A DNA stretch of 64,000 nucleotides, taken from Pohlia nutans (taxonomy: Eukaryota; Streptophyta; Bryopsida; Bryales; Mniaceae). Under the pieces are notes generated by a model. The model was not told the DNA's origin. It worked only from the letters and a program-made list of their open reading frames with translations, and searched no databases. How positions within the stretch are numbered: position 1 is the stretch's first letter; each line of letters opens with the position of its first letter. The stretch lies in assembly GCA_022496805.1 (NCBI GenBank), contig CM040089.1:1242501-1306500 (forward strand), written 5' to 3'. Position numbers and translations under genes: made by a program. This document shows positions 23,143-34,208 of this stretch, in pieces.

Positions 23143-24060
23143 TTAAATTGGTGAGTTTCCATGTGTCTCGCTTGCTTACTAATGCCGGGAATTTTGGTGG
23201 AGTAGTGTTTGGATGTGCTATATATAAACTCACCATTGGGCATTTGTATGGTATGGTCCACTAGAATTCTTGTCTCTGTGAATTCATTTGAGGATTTTGA
23301 GAATTTGGAAAATCCATTTTGGAGAGAGAAAAATATTTGTGTAAAATCTAAAATGGTAAGATGGACCGTATCGATAAAAGAGAAAAAAAATTTGATAGAA
23401 AATAAAAAATTTGGCATTATACTTTAATGGAGTATGAAACATAGGATAAACTAGTGCATTGTCACAATGCATAATATGCACTCTAAATTCTAAAAGAGCA
23501 AGAGAACAAAGGGTTGTAGATGGAATTTTGAGCTATGAACTTTTTTAGTGTTCAAATATGTAAAGAAAAATATCTTCCAGTTTTTTCAATTTTTTTGAAT
23601 TGATTAAAGTTTCAAAATTTTAAATGTGTTATTTTTGGGAGGACTTGATTGTTTCTCTATTATAAAAAAACCTTTTTGATGGATTTCTTTTTGAATGTAC
23701 TTCATAATGAAATTCTGCAAGTTGGATTATTTTTAGATTTTTAAGTATAGAATCAAACATGGACTATATTTATATTCAAACCTTGATCATAAATTGATAA
23801 AATTGTTATTAAAATGGGAGTTTTGGTGTTCAAAATCTTCAATATAAAATCATTTTAGCAATTTAAAATTTTAATTTTTGGTTGATATAATATATATAAA
23901 TACAGAAGTTGGTTCACTCATTTTCCATTGAATCATTGCTACATAATTTTCAAATTGGTTTGAAAATTAGCTTTTTAAACAAAGTCAAAGTGTACAAATG
24001 TGCACCAAAATGTAGTTGGTGCATTAAGAGGAGTTGGTGGACCGTACCATACAAACTTCC
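23143..24060. repeat. Dispersed repeat family X, copy 1
   Basis: Shares long stretches with 39520-40150 and 55990-56770 (for example TGGAGTATGAAACATAGG and TGGATTATTTTTAGATTTT). An inverted pair around TTTGTATGGTATGGTCCAC (about 23243 and 24035-24056) suggests a foldback-type DNA element. Frames on both strands at 23055-23481 are likely non-functional. Confidence 0.7.
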
Positions 24061-24419
24061 CATTTTCTCTTGGCATAGGACCCACCTTTTGACCACCTTC
24101 TTTGAGTTAACCAATTGGATTAGCACTTGGTTGCTCTTATGCTTTACTTTAGGCTCAAAACTCAAAAATTAAATAGTGTGCATGTTCCAATCCGGTAGCC
24201 AACCGCTTTGGCCCTATAGACTTCAAATTCTGTAAACGCAGCTCACCAACCATTTTCTACATTGTGGTAGGTGAGCGGGACATGTAAATTCACCCTAAAT
24301 TAGCTTAAATTGAGAGTGATAAAACGAAATGATGTGAGGAATCCGGCCATTTGTACCACTAAAACACAATTTTTATTAATTTTTGAACTACCAAACACAA
24401 ATTGTAGAATTGGATCAAT

Positions 24420-24877
24420 AACTTTTGCACATCACATTTGTCAAAAATTGCACTATTTGTGTTCATTTTATTGAGCTTGTACCTAAACATACACATATTT
24501 CATTTCTTTCAACCACGACACAAGTTCAATAAATAAAGTCATAATTGTGATTATAATCCTTTTAATCAAAGCATGGGTTCAAAATTTATAATCATATTCA
24601 TTCTTTCCAACCAAGACATGGGCTTAAAAGTCATAACCACACTAGTCTAACTATCAATACCAGGTTTTTATCTTGCTCTCGGGAAATGAGTGCAACAATC
24701 ATAACACATGTTGCTACTAACTATAGAGGATAACGTTTTGTTATATTTGAAAAAGTCTTAATCACTAGTACATATGCCATCATGATGGAGTCGTCTAGTT
24801 CTATAGAGAGGTATTTAACTCCACTCAACCACTACCCTTGTACACCACTATTCATAGCCAAATAGCATTAGTGTATG
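24420..24877. repeat. Duplication-unit spacer upstream of Dr1 copy A
   Basis: Non-coding, similar to 49.1-49.5 kb next to Dr1 copy C (ATTCTTTCCAACCAAG(A/G)CATGG block). It marks the left part of duplication unit A. Confidence 0.6.
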
Positions 24878-26159
24878 TTAAGTTTCTCTTGGTTTCTTAG
24901 TAAGCATTGTAGCTCCGTTGTTATTCATGTGGGCACAGGCTTCAGTGAACAATATTTGTTGAACAGCTGTAGCCTCTTCTTCAGTCATACGGTCTCCATC
25001 TTCTTCCTTAGCTCGTATTTTAGCCAATTTTTTTTCTTTCATTTTCTGTGCAAAAATACAATTTAGAAGTCAGAGTACTGAGGTCATTTCCTCCCATGCA
25101 ACTCAACAAATTATATAGAGTTTTTGCAATTAGAAGTTGTTGCGTAATTGATTCTTTGCAAAACAACAAACCATTGCATCACATTAATTCAAAACGTACC
25201 GACTCATTGATTTTGTGTTGATGGTAAGTAGCTTGAACTTCACTTATGTACTCTTTAGAACCCAAAATTTGCATGAATTCATTTTCAGCTTGCTTATTTA
25301 ATATAGAATACATAAAGTTGACAGTAAACCAAACAAACTTGTCTTGTAACAACTAGCGAGTCCACTCAACTTGGCTAGAGTCAATCACTAGTGAGTATGG
25401 ACTAATTCCAACTAACTCCGTGACTGGAGCAAGACATAATTTTCACTAGTTAAAGTAGAATTCATAATTAGTAAAACCAAGAGATTGAGCAAAAGCATAT
25501 GGTACATAGGATTAATGAATACTGATGACTACAACGTGAACATAAACAATTATGTGTTGGAGAGAGATTTCTTTTTTATCATTTAACTAACACGCTTTTG
25601 TACGTGCCCTTGTCTCGTAGCAAATAACTTGACCTTGACTAAACGTTCCAAGTGATGTATGCTAGTAATGCGCAGTAATCTGATATGGTAGTATCTGATC
25701 ATTCAAAATACGCACTTTGGATTCAATGCGTACCTCAAGTGCCTGCAAAACATGTTTTGGAGTAATGAGCTGCTTGGAGAGCTTCCCTGATTGAGATGCT
25801 AGCATGTTGATGAACTCTGGAGGATTAGCCCATTCATGAGGATTAGTACAAGGAATTAATAAATGCTAATCACACATGCTTGCAGGCGCATTCACTCTAG
25901 GCTTTCCAAGATTGTTGTCAAACAAGCGTCAATCAAGAGTGAGTCCATTTTGTTCAAGACCATCGATCACACCGATCGAGGTCAAAGTGCAAGACGATAG
26001 CTAGAGTTTGTAATGATATCAAAAAGCAAGAACAACTGCAACATATTGAATTATTTAGTTAGCGTCAGTGTAAATTAGACCACAGGGACCAAGGTAGGTA
26101 GCAGGTAATAGTCATGAAACCAAGTCAATGTATGGTTGATAATGAGAAACAATATATAT

Positions 26160-26545
26160 GTGCATTCACAATATAACGAGCCAACCGTGCCCAAATCTAA
26201 TGACTCTTGATGAGTGCTTAAAATATAATATCTTCAATTTATGTAGATATTAGAAAAAATTTAGAACGTTTTGCGACATATTATGAACATTTAGCACATT
26301 TTAGCACATTTTAGCACATTTTAGTTGTTATTAACGACTGGTTACAACCATATTTTAGTCGTTTTGGAGTACCAATAACTTTTCAAACATCGTCAAACTT
26401 TAGTATATTGTAGAATGACATATAAAATATGTAGTTACTAATTTATATTACATTATCAATTCAAATGATAAGATTATTGCTCAATAATATGTTAAATTAA
26501 TCACTGGTTACAGTTTCCTTGGCTCGTTATATTGTGAATGTACCC
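26160..26545. mobile_element. MITE with GTGCATTCACAA ends, copy 2
   Basis: Same family as 15367-15735. It lies just beyond exon 2 of Dr1 copy A, flanked by ATATAT on both sides. The paralogous uninserted site in copy D is near 58718-58735. Confidence 0.75.
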
Positions 26546-27336
26546 ATATATAGCAATCAATATTGGTGAAGAACTCACCAATACAACATTCTTCGAGTCT
26601 CAGGGAAGTCACTGTCAAGAATTTAGATATTAACCATGACAGAACAAATATAGGAACACACAATTCGCTATTTACGCACTTGGCTATATAATCATGCACT
26701 TGGTCCCCAAGCGCATAATTTTTTTTTGTTTAACTTTTTTTTTAAAAACACGACGATTATTGTCTTTCTTCAATCCTTTACATTGTAAACAAATAATTAT
26801 TTTAATTATTTTTTATTCTTACCTTTATCTTTTCTTTTTTATCTTGATTTCTTTCTTGTCTTCTTTCTTGTCTTCTTTCTTGTCTCCCTCTTGTCTTTCT
26901 TCTTGTCTTTCTTTTGTCTTCCTTTTTGTCTTCCTTGTCTTTTTTTCTTCTACTTTTTCTTCAGTTGTGGCTGCTGAACCCTAAACAATGGGAGCAAACC
27001 CAAAAAAATAAAATAATAATAATAATAAATAAATAAATAAATAATTTTTTTTAAGGTTAGCCATGGAGTGCGGCTAAACCCTAAATGGCGGCCGCCCAAA
27101 AAAAAAATTGGTTTTTTTTGAAAATTTTCTATTTTTAGCCGCTGGGGTGCACGGCCGCGCACCCTAAGACCCTCCCATCTCCCTCATTTCCATCTTCATC
27201 TCCCTCTTCATCTCCCTCTCCATCTTCATCTCCCTCTCTATGTTCATCTCCTCTCTATGTTCATCTCCTCTCCATCTCCCTCCCCTCTCCTAGATAGATA
27301 GAAACACCGACCCTTATGCAAGGCCGGCGTGAATAA

Positions 27337-27752
27337 GGTGGTTACCCCATTCCCAACTGAATAAGAAATACGGATATGAGGCATTGATATTATTTAGTAT
27401 TATTTTTTTTTAGAGGTAGGCAAGAAAAAATAGATTCCAACACAAATTGAAACATAATTTTTGGATGAAGAATGAATTAGTTGTAAATTTTCAAAGTTGA
27501 AGTATGACGCATCCCATTCACGTCATATAGGTACACCTCTTTCTGTCTAGAAAAGATTTGTATTGCACACACTAAAGATGCTTAAACCAACAACAACGAA
27601 TCCATAACCACACTTACATATACTAAAACCAACAAGAGAGAACCCATTACCAACTGTAACTCAAGCTACAACCAACATCATTGCAGCATTGATTGTGGAT
27701 AATGCAAGTAGCTGTTGGTGAAAGGAGCCAGTTGGTAATGGGGTAACCACCT
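27337..27752. mobile_element. Harbinger-like MITE nested in the 2.27-kb element
   Basis: Ends GGTGGTTACCCCATT and GGTAACCACCT are inverted, flanked by TAA. The related sequence at 45.27-45.29 kb (opposite strand) reads across GAATAAAGTG without the insert, which confirms the borders and the 3-bp duplication. Confidence 0.7.
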
Positions 27753-28046
27753 TAAAGTGTCCGTTTGTAATGTCAATGACCCGGTGCCCACCGGACAAAG
27801 GGACATTGGGACAAAACTACTCTCCCCTTTCGAGGATGGACACTATAGTATACCCTCTCCTCATATATATAGGGGAGAGGAGAAGGTCTCTCCCATTCAC
27901 TCTCCCACTCCCTCTCCCTTCCCTCTCCTCTCCCCTATATATATGAGGAGAGGGAAGAGGGAGAAGAGAGATGGGAGGGTCTTAGGGTGCGCGGCCGCAC
28001 ACCCGGGGCTAAAAATAGCAAATTAAAAAAAAAACCCAAAAAAATA

Positions 28047-28078
<32 letters not shown>

Positions 28079-28136
28079 TTTTTTTTTGGGCGGCCGCCAT
28101 TTATGGTTCAGCAGCTCCCCACGGCTAACCAAAAGA

Positions 28137-28138
<2 letters not shown>

Positions 28139-28188
<50 letters not shown>
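28139..28188. repeat. Poly-T run of about 50 bases
   Basis: Mononucleotide run inside the 2.27-kb element; it generates poly-Lys and poly-Phe frames that are not genes. Confidence 0.95.
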
Positions 28189-28190
<2 letters not shown>

Positions 28191-29019
28191 GGCTGCCCTT
28201 TCGGGTTCAGCAGCACCCCATGGTCAACCCAAAAAAAAATTATTTTTTATTTATTTATTTATTTATTTTTTTTGTGGGTTTGCTCCCATAGTTTAGGGTT
28301 CAGCAGCCACAACTGAAGAGAAAGTAGAAGAAAAAAAAGACAAGGAAGACAAAAAGGAAGACAAGAAGAAAGACAAAAGAAAGACAAGAAGGAGACAAGA
28401 AAGAAATCAAGATAAAAAAGTAAAAACAAAAGAAAAGATGAAAGAAAAGATAAAAGAAAAGATAAAGATAAGATAAAGATAAGAATATAAAATAATTAAA
28501 ATAATTATTTGTTTACAATTTAAGTGATTGTAGAATGACAACATTGATGTTTTTAGAGAACTTTTTAACCAATTTTTCAAAATTCAAGTATGTTTATGAA
28601 ATGAGCGCACTTAGCCAAGTGCATAAATAGCGAATTGCGTGTTTAGGGTGTCTTTTATTCATTTGAGATAAAAATTATAATTTTTTAGAAGTAATATAAG
28701 GTGTTTTAAAACATATTTGGGAATATTTTAGGAATATTCCTAGAATATATCTTGTATATGTCCAAAATATACTATAAATAGTATAATATTCCAATTATTT
28801 TATAGCCCCCCATTAAATACCCTTTGTTCGCTCATGCATACCCAAAATTTACACTGACTTCCCCGAGCTTCGAGTAAGTCTTGTACATCTCTAGCAACCC
28901 TAATATTTGGTGGCAACCTCTCCCTGATGATTTTCCTCAAGATTTCTGCTTCGCAAAATAGTTACTTAAACATTAGGAACTGTGCATCATTCTTCAGTTT
29001 TGAAGTTGTTAGTTCAAAT

Positions 29020-29587
29020 CTTGGGTATGCAATTCCCATATTATATGGCCTTGATTATAATCACTTATATTTTATTTTAGTCCAATCTCGAATGATGATA
29101 TTTGTTTTAATGTAAGAAACTCTTGTAGTCCTCCTAATATGGAATCCAAAAATGTAATAATATACAAGAACTGAATCTTCCTTGAAGACAATAATAGCAT
29201 TAAAAACCTAATTATATGAGTTTTTTTTAAACATGTAGCATAGGCCAAGCTATCCAACTTTTTGGGCTTTTTAATAAAATTTTAAGATTGTTTTATTATA
29301 AATAAAACACCACCAATGCCTTTTAATTTTCATTAGAGGCAACTTCTTGTATGGATTTTTAAAAACTATGCATAGGTGTTTCAATTTTTTATATACGTTG
29401 TGGAGATTTTTTTTAATAAATATGCAACCCAACATTTCTACATCTCATTTTATTTAATTTGGTCTTGACCTAACTTTTTGGTTATTTTATTTTTATATAA
29501 TTTGATATAATTTTTACAAAAGCCGTCCTCTAAGGTGTTTTAATGCCGATGCCCCCATGTGAATAATATGGGAGTTGCATACCCAGG
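29020..29587. mobile_element. MITE with CTTGGGTATGCAA ends in intron 1 of Dr1 copy A
   Basis: Inverted ends of about 25 bp starting C(T/C)TGGGTATGCAA(T/C)TCCC. The flanks GTTCAAAT and GTCTAAAT look like a decayed 8-bp duplication; copy D has one GTCTAAAT here (about 58921) and no insert. It is 568 bp and non-coding. Confidence 0.7.
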
Positions 29588-30056
29588 GTCTAAATTTTAA
29601 ACAATTCAATTGTAAGCAAATAGATGTACAATCACGATGCATGATAATTTAGCATTCTAACCATTCACAATCAAGAAGCCCGTAAAGAAGGGAAGGGGGA
29701 AGAAAAAAAATTCCTTACCTTTGTTTAACTTGGCACGGGCCATTTGTTCTAGACTATACGTAGGAGCTTTTAGTGCAAATATAAACTGGAATTAGCAATA
29801 ATATGCAGTATGCGAGGTGTCAAGAAGCTTTGTTGCCTTACTAGAAAAAGTACATGGTTCCTACGTAATCATTTTTTGGAACACTTGTACAAAATCCTAT
29901 AATCAAAACTATGCTTCAATCAATATATGGTTCTAACCTCCAAAGCACTAAACAGAAAGGCAATGAGACCAAGGTATTTGTCACATGCAACTCTATCAAT
30001 AACCTTTAGATATTCTCAAACAAAGCTCTTGGTTATATAGCTTATCCCTCACTGCT

Positions 30057-31105
30057 GTCACCTCGAGACGTACCAAGTGCCACCCAGGAGTTTTCAGAGG
30101 ACTCGGGATGGAGCATACCCCCACTACCCTACGACTTGGAAGAGGACCAGGCTCCTCCCCAAGATCCAGCTCACTCGGCTCAAGAGAACAACGCCACGGC
30201 TCCCTTAGGTCCAAACATACTGCAACAGGGTCTAGGCAGTAACGAAGAACACAGGCAAGAGTGGGACGACACCACTATCGATGATATTCTATAAAGAATT
30301 GTGCAAGACTTAGAAGAAGAAGTCGACCTAGAGCTACAAGACTCTGCTGAGGTCCTCCGAGCAGAAGTGAAGGAAGATGAAGGAAAATGGGAGGTTAGCA
30401 ATTTACCTGAAGATTTGCAATCCCCGGAAGACCTGGAGGCGCAGACGGCCTTCTGGACTGGCCTACAGCCGGGACGTGGAGCCCCCACTCCCCCCGAGTC
30501 TCAGCCCAGTGAGTACTCCCCGATCGCCTCACCTGGTCATAGCCCCGACTCTCCCCAGCAGAGACGGCGAGGTTACCAGCTCGCGACACCGACCGCAGAA
30601 GCTCGCTGCTCTGGCGCGGCCTCTCTCTCCAGCCACGCACCGCCCTACTGCGGAGAAACTGAAGTCACAGGAGAAGGACGACCATTACTCCCCGTCAGCT
30701 CTCGACCTATTGCTCTCCGCCTCCGACCCTGACGGCGACCATCATCGGTCCCTGCCCGGCCCTTCGATGGCCCCCCCGAAGCTAACTCAACCGTTAGATC
30801 TTCTGCTTGGTACTACGTTAGGTAGTGATAGCTCTCCTCAGTTTTTTCCCTTAGAACCAGACTAGGGTTGTTGTTGTTGCCGATTGTCAGGATTTGTTTC
30901 TGACTTGGACTTTTCCTTGGGCTCTCATGGGCCTCCCTTGTTTTGTCATTCATCACTCGGGTTTTTCTTCCCCTGTTTCTAGCCCTATGGGCTTTAGTTG
31001 CTTAGGCTTTTGTGACGTTTTGGCGTCCTGGCCGTGAGGGCCTTCTTTGCTTCGCTTGCGAGGCTTTGTATGTGCTCTTTTTTTAATCCCCGGATTCGGG
31101 TTTTC
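30057..31105 (+). mobile_element. 5'-truncated non-LTR retroposon, 18-bp target duplication
   Basis: AGCTTATCCCTCACTGCT occurs at 30039-30056 and 31106-31123, once only in the paralogous flanks. The insert has no terminal repeats, is GC-rich, and carries a frame ending at 30863 rich in Pro, Ser, Glu and Asp, then about 240 bp of non-coding tail. A long duplication without inverted ends fits target-primed reverse transcription (LINE-type or LINE-mobilised). The protein shows no reverse transcriptase motif and I cannot name it. A stop near 30292 and a frame change near 30580 show decay. Confidence 0.7.
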
Positions 31106-31667
31106 AGCTTATCCCTCACTGCTAAGCCACAAACCTTATCATTGGGACAAAACAACTCCTTCCCCACTACCGAGTGACAAAGCTTATAGGAGTCCAAAAC
31201 AACTCGCTTTCAACTATTGAGCCAAAATAATTTAGTTTTTATACTCTCCAAATTACAACCAAATGTGTTTTATCTTTATAGAAATATATCTCAATTTTAT
31301 CTTTATCTAGTTACTTGAAGCTTTCTATTTTTTTTTTTTTTTGTGAAACGGATTTAAAGGTCGCAACTACATTTTGTCCCTTTCGTTTCACCTACATCAT
31401 CCCTATCGTTGCCAAAATTCCAAGCACCATCGCAAACAAAATGAAAACCCCTTGAAGGAGTAGACTAATATACAATGTAAATATTATTACCACAACTCTA
31501 GTAACTTAGCTTATACAAAATGTCCTTTATTATAACCAATCATTATTTTGAATTAAGAGCCTGTCGATATCCTTACAATTTTATTGGAGAACAAATCTCC
31601 AAATAAATTTGTCCTCTTCACCCTTGAACTTTGCCAATTTTACACATTCAAGTGATTCAACCAATGG

Positions 31668-33782
31668 AGCAATGGTCTGAAATGGGTACTCTAAAAAGCC
31701 CTTTGAACTCTAAAATCAGCTCCTATGGCAATTTTGAATGAGCTCCTCTTTAAAACAAAATAAAAGATGAATCGACCAAATGTGGTTTTGAATTCCTACA
31801 CTCATGTCCTACACAAAAAATATCATGAAAAAATTGAAGTGGTATAAAGATTTAAAATCGACTTTTTATACAAGAATCAAAATTTGTCCTAGCTACTTGA
31901 ATAAATCCTAAACATTTGTTTAAATATCCAGAGACGTCATTTTGGTACTAATTTTTGATATGAAGTACGTTTAGATATGTGTTATTTGAAATGATTAATT
32001 TGAACGATTATTTATTTTGTACGATGGGGTGACACCGAAATTGTCACCTTGTGCAATTTCAGGGATAGTGCCCACACTGCTGCCAACTTTGACACCCTCC
32101 CGAGCGCTGGAAAATTGTTATTTATACATGAAATTTTAGACACAAAATCATTGTTATGTTGACAACATGTGTACCAAATTTCAAAGCTAGAAGATTGATA
32201 AAAAAAAAGATATTCAAGATTTACTAACAAGGGGTAGTTGTAAGAAATGTTTCACAGCTGCCAACTTTAACACCCTCCCAAGGATTGAAGAATTTTTTTT
32301 TCACATGGAATTTTTGGAGTAGGAACATCTTTATGTTGTTTACACATGTGAAAAAATTCAAGTCCAAAAGACTCACAAAAAAAATGATATTCCAAATCTA
32401 CCAACAGGTGTAGTTGTGAGAAACAAAGAGGAAAATCGTCTCACAACTTTGACAGCCTCCCTAGAGTTGAATATTTGTTATTTCAACATGAAAGTTTTCG
32501 CACGTGTTATCAACTAAAAAGTGATTTTGTGCAAAAAATCCCATTTTAAAATAACAAATTCCCAACCCTAGAGAGGCAGTCAAAGTTGTGAGACAATTTT
32601 CCTCTTTGTTTCTCACAACTACACCTGTTGGTAGATTTGGAATATCATTTTTTTTGTGAGTCTTTTGGACTTGAATTTTTCACATGTGTAAACAACATAA
32701 AGATGTTCCTACTCCAAAAATTCCATGTGAAAAAAAAATTCTTCAATCCTTGGGAGGGTGTCAAAGTTGGCAGTTGTGAAACATTTCTTACAGCTACCTT
32801 TTGTTAGTAAATCTTGAATATCTTTTTTTTTATCAATCTTCTAGCTTTGAAATTTGATACACATGTTGTCAACATAACAATGATTTTGTGTCTAAAATTT
32901 CATGTATAAATAACAATTTTCCAGCGCTCGGGAGGGTGTCAAAGTTGTTAGCAATGTGGGCACTATCCCTAAAATTGCACAAGGTGACAATTTCGGTGTC
33001 ACCCCACTATACAAGAATGCCTGCAAAAGTGCAAATGCTAATTTCTGGCAATTTTACTCACGAAGTATAAAAACATGAAAATTAATGTATTCAATTGACA
33101 ATTGGGACTTGAATTAAAGTATTTCATGTTATTTAGGTGTGGATAGTTATTTATTTGAAAATAATTAATTATATTTAATTGAAGTGGGCAAATTTGTCAA
33201 AATTTCAAAATTTCAAACATATAGTTGGTTTTCCAAATATTGACAAATTCTTCCATTTCAATTAACTAAAATTATAAATAAAAATATCCAAACCTAAATG
33301 ACATGAATCACTTTATTCAAGTCCAAATTTTTAATTGAATAAATTAATTTTCATGTATTTATGCTTTGTGAGAAAAATTGCCACAAATTAGACTTTGCAA
33401 ACATTGTAGTGCAAAATAAAAAATAACTTTAATTGTTCAAATTGAACATTCCAAAAAACATATATCTAGATGTAGATCATTTCAATAATTGGTACCAAAA
33501 TGACGTCACTGAATATGTTAAACAACTACGATCAATTTTGATTTTTATAAACTACGATCAATTTTGATTTTTATACAGAAACGTCAGCTTTAAATTTATT
33601 AAATCACTTCAATATTTACGTAAATTTTTTATTTTTTGTGTACAACATGAGTGTAGGAAATCAAAACCACTTCCAGTCAATTCATTTATAATTTTGAATT
33701 AAAGGAGCAATCATTCAAAGTTTCCATAGGGTCTAAATACGGAGTTCAAAGTGCATATCTAGGCACCCATATAGACCATTGC
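31668..33782. mobile_element. 2.1-kb foldback element with near-kilobase inverted arms
   Basis: The outer ends GCAATGGTCT and AGACCATTGC are inverted. CCAATGG flanks both sides (31661-31667 and 33783-33789) and occurs once in paralogous flanks near 44846 and 63382. The arms (about 31670-32515 and 32530-33782) are inverted copies, closest around the centre at 32515. The right arm is longer because of a nested insert. Non-coding. Confidence 0.8.
33015..33411. mobile_element. Foldback MITE nested in the right arm
   Basis: About 180-bp arms share GGCAATTTT(A/T)CTCAC and ACATGAAAATTAAT. CAA flanks both sides (33012-33014 and 33412-33414). The left arm of the host foldback, near 32015-32025, is the empty site. 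The right end read inward begins CACTACAATG, which hints at a CACTA relation, but the left end does not match. Confidence 0.65.
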
Positions 33783-34208
33783 CCAATGGCTTCAAGTAAT
33801 CATACAATATACTATTAATATCCAAGGTGTCCATCTTAAATCCAACCATCTAGCATATCCTTTGGCAAGCCTTAAATGTGTTTTTCATTCACCTCAAAGG
33901 TTTTCATCCTTATATGCTTTCTAAGCTTCATTGAACATCTTATATAAGCTTCACGACACATCTAATACTAACTTTGCCTTAAATTTGGTTTTCACTACCA
34001 AGTGTTGCTCTACAAGAGTGTTTATGGACAAAAGAGCAAATTCTCCCCACACTTCAAGCAAAAATGTGGTTCCTCATTCATGAGAGTCCGGAAAAGTGTT
34101 GCTTCTCACTCATCTAGGCCTTCCAACCAAGACGCCCATTCAAAGAACATGCTCGTACTTTAATCTTTTTCAATCACAATACCACTTCAAAAAGTCATAA
34201 TTGTCGTA

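Larger units (their letters stand above)
26599..28867. mobile_element. 2.27-kb DNA element with long internal inverted arms
   Basis: Ends are CTCAGGGAAGTCACTGT and, inverted, CTCGGGGAAGTCAGTGT. The 8-bp target CTTCGAGT is duplicated (26591-26598 and 28868-28875) within Dr1 exon 2. Arms of about 600 bp (roughly 26650-27310 and 27900-28645) are inverted copies with purine/pyrimidine-biased simple repeats and a poly-T run. No transposase is present. Short relatives are at 44206-44535 and 6689-6886. Confidence 0.8.
24878..29743 (-). pseudogene. Dr1 (NC2-beta) copy A, disrupted
   Basis: Dr1 is the histone-fold subunit of NC2, a repressor that binds TBP on promoters. Five exons align with copies B and C: 29743-29719, exon 2 split as 28948-28868 plus 26590-26579, 25816-25734, 25268-25200 and 25045-24878. 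Exon 2 is broken by a 2,269-bp transposon, and its two parts sum to 93 nt exactly as in B and C. The exon 4 acceptor reads AA instead of AG. Exons 3 and 5 keep their frame but carry many replacements, including changes in the otherwise conserved FAEARARMN block. Two further MITEs sit in introns. It is very unlikely to make Dr1. Confidence 0.85.
29750..34200. repeat. Dr1 upstream flank (F module), copy A, with two large insertions
   Basis: Non-coding sequence shared with 43.8-45.5, 51.6-51.97 and 59.1-60.3 kb (AAGCTCT(T/C)GGTTATATAGCTTATCCCTCACTA landmark in shorter form, GACAAAACAACTCC, GTGTCCATCTTAAATCC). In this copy it is split by a retroposon (30057-31105) and a long foldback element (31668-33782). 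It should contain the promoter of each Dr1 copy. Confidence 0.7.

Noticed and set aside
26694..28316. Frames with poly-Lys, poly-Phe and Leu-Ser-Phe runs
   Set aside because: They are translations of the simple-repeat arms and poly-T run of a transposon.
29996..30488. Minus-strand frames at the start of the 30-kb retroposon
   Set aside because: The plus strand carries the longer chain of compositionally consistent frames, and the minus frames cross the target duplication into the host flank.
33015..33411. CACTA transposon assignment for the nested foldback
   Set aside because: Only the right end reads CACTA inward; the left end does not match, and the 3-bp duplication alone is not enough.
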